Of a DNA stretch of 10,152 bases, positions 7,049 through 10,152 are shown piece by piece. Within the stretch, counting starts at the first letter, position 1. Each line of letters starts with the position of its first letter. The notes beneath the pieces are model-generated. The model did not search any database. It was given only the letters and a program-made list of their open reading frames with translations, and was not told where the DNA came from. The translations under genes were made by a program, and so were the position numbers. Source of the DNA: Apopatosoma sp963618495 (GTDB taxonomy: Bacteria > Bacillota > Clostridia > Oscillospirales > CAG-272); NCBI GenBank assembly GCA_963618495.1, contig CAVESF010000039.1, forward strand, positions 1 through 10,152, written 5' to 3'.

Positions 7049-9973
7049 ATGTTTACAGAAGAGATTTTCAATCCGAAAAATCAGGGTGTGGGCAGAAGCG
7101 CGCCGCGCGCCGCATATATTCCCTGCATGAGCGAAAACTCGGCGCTCTCGGGCGCACGCGATGAAAACTATCGCCTGCTCTCGGGATGCGAATGGGATTT
7201 TCACTATTACGAAACGCCGCTCGACATGCCCGAGGATATCACGGCGGCTGATTTCAGCGGGAAGCTACCCGTCCCCTCCTGCTGGCAGAATCACGGCTAC
7301 GGGCAGATTCAGTATACAAATGTAAACTACCCCATGCAGATGAATATGCCGCATATCGCGCTGAAAAATCCCGTCGGGCTTTACCGCCGCACATTTACCG
7401 CGGCAAAAAATGCGGGCGAGCGCATTTATCTGCGCTTTGAGGGCGTATGCTCCGTTTTCCTGCTCTATGTCAACGGCAAGAGCGCAGGCATGTCGAAGTG
7501 CTCGCACAACGGTGCGGAATTTGATATCACCGACTATGCCGTAAACGGCGAAAACACTCTCCATGTCGCCGTTTTCACGCGCAGTGACGCCTCATATCTC
7601 GAGGATCAGGATTTCTTCCGCTTCAACGGAATCTTCCGCGATGTATATCTGCTCACCCGCCCCGAAAACCATATCGACGATATCTCGGTAAAAACGAATA
7701 ACAGCGGTACGCTCGATATTTCCGTCACATTTTGCGGCAAGGGCGAGTATTCCTATAAAATTTACGATGCCGATGGGAATTTCATCACGGATAAGCCGTT
7801 TATCCCGAATGTGAAGCTCTGGAATGCCGAGGAGCCGAATCTGTATACTGTCGTATTTTCCGCCTGCGGCGAATTTATCCGCATAAGAGTCGGTTTCCGC
7901 GAGATTTCATGGAGCGGCGGCATTTTCAAGGTGAACGGCACCCCCGTGAAAATGAAAGGCGTAAACCGCCACGATACGGACGCCGCGCTCGGCTATGCCG
8001 TTGCGCGCGGGCATATCCTGCGCGACCTCATCCTCATGAAGCAGAATAATATCAACTGCATCCGCACTTCACATTACCCGAGCGCACCCGAATTTTACGA
8101 GATGTGCGATGAGCTGGGCTTCTATGTCGTCTGCGAATGCGATCTTGAAACGCACGGCGTCGTTTTTATCCGCGGCATAGAGGACACAGGCAAGCCGATA
8201 TCGGGCAATCCGCTCTGGCGTGAAGCCTTCCTTGACAGGATGGAATACATGGTGCAACGCTATAAAAACCATGCTTGCGTGATAATGTGGTCGCTCGGAA
8301 ACGAGAGCATGTTCGGTGAAAATCATGTCTCCATGGCAGACCTTACCCATAAAATTGACTCGTCGCGTCCTGTGCATTATGAGCGCACGATAGACCCGCT
8401 TTACAGGAAATACGGAGCATCGGGGGATTTTGTTCATCCCTGCGTGGATGTAGTCAGTGCCATGTATTCGCCTGTCGATACGGTTGAGTCTGAAGGACAG
8501 GATATGCGCGACCCGCGCCCGTTCTTCCTCTGCGAATATGAACACGCTATGGGTCTTGGCCCCGGCAATGCCGAGGAATACTGGGAGCTCTTCTATAAAT
8601 ATCAGCGCCTGATGGGCGGTTGCATCTGGGAATGGGCAGACCATGCAATACTCTGCCATGACGGGGACGGCAAACCATACTATCTCTACGGCGGCGACCA
8701 CGGCGAATATCCGCACGACGGCAACTTCTGCGTGGATGGGCTGAATTATCCCGACAGAACGCCGCACACCGCGATGAAAACCATGAAAAAAGCCATGACC
8801 CCCGCAAAAGTGCGGTATCTCGGAGACGGCGATTTTGAGATAACAAACACGCTCGATTTCCTCCCGCTCGAGAAGATATGCACGCTCGAATATACCGTTC
8901 TCTGCGGCAAGGATACACTGCAAAGCGGCGGTTTCCCGCTGAATATCGCGGCAAAAGGCACGCAGACTGTCCATGTGGATTCGCTTCCCTGCGCCGGCAG
9001 ATATCCCGCGACAGCCGAGTTTATATTCCGTTACAGTATTGATACGCCTTGGGCAAAGGCGGGCGATGAGCTTGCGCACGAGCAGGTTGTGCTTCCCTTT
9101 GCAAAAGAAAAAGCCGCGGAAACGGAGGGAGAAGCGCATATCGCCGAAAACGGCGCGCGTTTCATCACGATAGCCGACGGCGCGATGACATATACATTTG
9201 ATAAAGCGCTCGGTATCCCTACCTCGATAAAGAAGAACGGATGCGAATATCTTGCCGCTCCCGCGCGCTATACCGCATGGATGGCAATGACCGATAATCA
9301 TATGAATGTAAAGCGCCGCTGGGAAAATATGCATCTGCGTGCGTCATGCTTTGATGTTTACTCATGCGAGATAAAGGAAGAGGTCGCACCCGAGATAATC
9401 TTCTGCGGTTCATTCGGCGCACCGTCGAGAACGCCGCTCTTCGGCATGACGGCAAAATACACCTTCGGCGGCGGCATAAAAGTCAGCATTTCGGCGACAG
9501 AACCGGAATATATACAGGAAGACAGCCGTCTGCCGAGATTTGCTCTCGAGCTGATTATCCGCGATGGCTTTGAAGAGCTGGAATATTTCGCCTACGGACC
9601 CGAAGAGAGCTACATCGACCTGCATAATCATACGCGCCTCGGATATTGGAGAAGCACCGTTTCCGAACAGTATGAGCCGTACATCCGCCCGCAGGAATGC
9701 GGAAACCACTACGGCGCGACGGAAGCCCATCTCTCGCACGGCGTGGATAAGATAAGCGTATACGGTGATTTTGAATTTTCCGCTCTGCACTATACAATGG
9801 GCGACCTTGAAGCCGCAACGCACCGCCATCTGCTGAAAGCCCGCCCCGAAACCGTCCTGCTGATAAACTATAAGGTAGACGGCATAGGAAGCAACAGCTG
9901 CGGTCATCACCCACTGGAAAAATACCGCTTTAAGGAGAAGCGGTTCGACTGGAGCTTCACACTGACATTCTGA
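7049..9973 (+). CDS. GH2 beta-galactosidase-type glycoside hydrolase (LacZ-like)
   Basis: Retaining glycosidase of family GH2; 974 residues, close to E. coli LacZ (1023), with the same five-domain order. The jelly-roll domain (about 45-210) contains TNVNYPMQMNMP, KNPVGLYRR (Asn107, equivalent to LacZ Asn102) and SDASYLEDQD (Asp180, LacZ Asp201). An Ig-like domain follows. The TIM barrel (about 300-600) has VNRHD (His308), SHYP (His342), LETHG with Mg ligands Glu367 and His369, the acid/base Glu419 in SLGNES, and the nucleophile Glu496 in CEYEHAMG. The C-terminal Bgal-small region includes FAYGPEESY, HRHLL and GIGSNSCG. The catalytic set is complete, but usually conserved neighbours differ (Glu498, Leu503, His751). 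There is no signal peptide, so it should act inside the cell on imported sugars. The ATG at 7049 has GTGAGG 8 nt upstream, overlapping the previous stop codon. Beta-galactosidase is the likeliest activity; another beta-glycosidase activity is possible. Confidence 0.93.
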   Translation: MFTEEIFNPKNQGVGRSAPRAAYIPCMSENSALSGARDENYRLLSGCEWDFHYYETPLDMPEDITAADFSGKLPVPSCWQNHGYGQIQYTNVNYPMQMNMPHIALKNPVGLYRRTFTAAKNAGERIYLRFEGVCSVFLLYVNGKSAGMSKCSHNGAEFDITDYAVNGENTLHVAVFTRSDASYLEDQDFFRFNGIFRDVYLLTRPENHIDDISVKTNNSGTLDISVTFCGKGEYSYKIYDADGNFITDKPFIPNVKLWNAEEPNLYTVVFSACGEFIRIRVGFREISWSGGIFKVNGTPVKMKGVNRHDTDAALGYAVARGHILRDLILMKQNNINCIRTSHYPSAPEFYEMCDELGFYVVCECDLETHGVVFIRGIEDTGKPISGNPLWREAFLDRMEYMVQRYKNHACVIMWSLGNESMFGENHVSMADLTHKIDSSRPVHYERTIDPLYRKYGASGDFVHPCVDVVSAMYSPVDTVESEGQDMRDPRPFFLCEYEHAMGLGPGNAEEYWELFYKYQRLMGGCIWEWADHAILCHDGDGKPYYLYGGDHGEYPHDGNFCVDGLNYPDRTPHTAMKTMKKAMTPAKVRYLGDGDFEITNTLDFLPLEKICTLEYTVLCGKDTLQSGGFPLNIAAKGTQTVHVDSLPCAGRYPATAEFIFRYSIDTPWAKAGDELAHEQVVLPFAKEKAAETEGEAHIAENGARFITIADGAMTYTFDKALGIPTSIKKNGCEYLAAPARYTAWMAMTDNHMNVKRRWENMHLRASCFDVYSCEIKEEVAPEIIFCGSFGAPSRTPLFGMTAKYTFGGGIKVSISATEPEYIQEDSRLPRFALELIIRDGFEELEYFAYGPEESYIDLHNHTRLGYWRSTVSEQYEPYIRPQECGNHYGATEAHLSHGVDKISVYGDFEFSALHYTMGDLEAATHRHLLKARPETVLLINYKVDGIGSNSCGHHPLEKYRFKEKRFDWSFTLTF

Positions 9974-9988
9974 TTATGCGAAAACGAC

Positions 9989-10031
9989 AAAAAAGCAAAG
10001 CACCGGCAATGATTTTTGTCGGTGCTTTGCT
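9989..10031 (-). terminator. Rho-independent terminator in the convergent intergenic region
   Basis: A 16-bp stem (arms 9994-10009 and 10016-10031, AGCAAAGCACCGGCAA paired with TTGTCGGTGCTTTGCT, one G-T wobble) closes a 6-nt loop. Read on the minus strand, the stem runs into six Ts (complement of the As at 9989-9994), so it is a canonical terminator for the gene entering from the right. On the plus strand the stem is followed by CTCTGTAAG, a poor T-tract, so it may end the GH2 transcript less efficiently. Confidence 0.88.
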
Positions 10032-10077
10032 CTCTGTAAGCCAAGTCGGTTCACGGATTCCACGATCCTCATTTTAT

Positions 10078-10152
10078 TCAGTTGCCTTTAATGTAGTCAT
10101 CGACATAGCCGTAGTAATCGACCATATATTTCAGCAGGTCTTTCTCCGCGCC
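10078..10152 (-). CDS. 3' end of an unidentified gene, cut by the window edge
   Basis: The minus-strand frame open to the window edge ends in TGA at 10078-10080 and encodes a C-terminal tail of 24 residues, GAEKDLLKYMVDYYGYVDDY followed by IKGN. The tail is charged and aromatic. The codon pattern looks normal, and the stop lies 46 bp before the minus-strand terminator, exactly where a gene end is expected. That context is the main support for it being coding. The tail is too short to assign a family, and I do not recognise it. Confidence 0.6.
   Translation of the reverse strand, partial: GAEKDLLKYMVDYYGYVDDYIKGN

Noticed and set aside
8069..9334. 421-codon minus-strand open frame opposite the GH2 gene
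   Set aside because: It is a shadow of a clear GH2 catalytic gene, with low-complexity composition and no recognisable motif or ribosome binding site.
10046..10078. Possible small hairpin GGAT/ATCC (10055-10068) before T-rich sequence on the plus strand
   Set aside because: A 4-bp stem is too weak to support a terminator call.

Overview
The window looks like chromosomal DNA from a Bacillota bacterium, most likely an uncultured or gut-type Clostridia. The grounds are sigma-A type promoters, strong GGAGG-type ribosome binding sites, a hisS-aspS synthetase pair, and a carbohydrate-degrading gene set of a kind common in such genomes. The base composition is moderately GC-rich, with AT-rich promoter regions. 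This placement is inferred from gene content and motifs, not from a database search.

Left part (64-3206, minus strand): hisS and aspS, encoding histidyl- and aspartyl-tRNA synthetase, form a two-gene operon with a 20-bp gap. It is read leftward from a clear promoter at 3251-3279. The 144-bp intergenic region 3207-3350 holds this promoter and a second, divergent one (3287-3315) whose -35 box lies only 7 bp away. The hisS leader is about 38 nt, too short for a T-box.

Right part (3351-9973, plus strand): recG encodes the branched-DNA helicase. It is followed after 13 bp by a 506-residue TIM-barrel glycosidase-like protein of no recognised characterised family, and after another 10 bp by a 974-residue GH2 beta-galactosidase-type enzyme. 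I see no terminator or convincing promoter between these genes, so the two sugar genes may be read through from the recG promoter. Neither sugar enzyme has a signal peptide, so both probably act in the cytoplasm on imported saccharides. No transporter or regulator for them is visible in the window.

Right edge (9974-10152): a 104-bp convergent intergenic region carries a strong 16-bp-stem terminator. Its T-tract lies on the minus strand, and it serves a gene whose last 24 codons enter from the right edge. The left edge (1-63) holds only the non-coding sequence after aspS, with no confident feature.

The least ordinary part is the recG-linked pair of a TIM-barrel protein of unknown function and a divergent GH2 enzyme. 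The rest is conserved housekeeping. I found no CRISPR array, mobile element, tRNA, rRNA or riboswitch.
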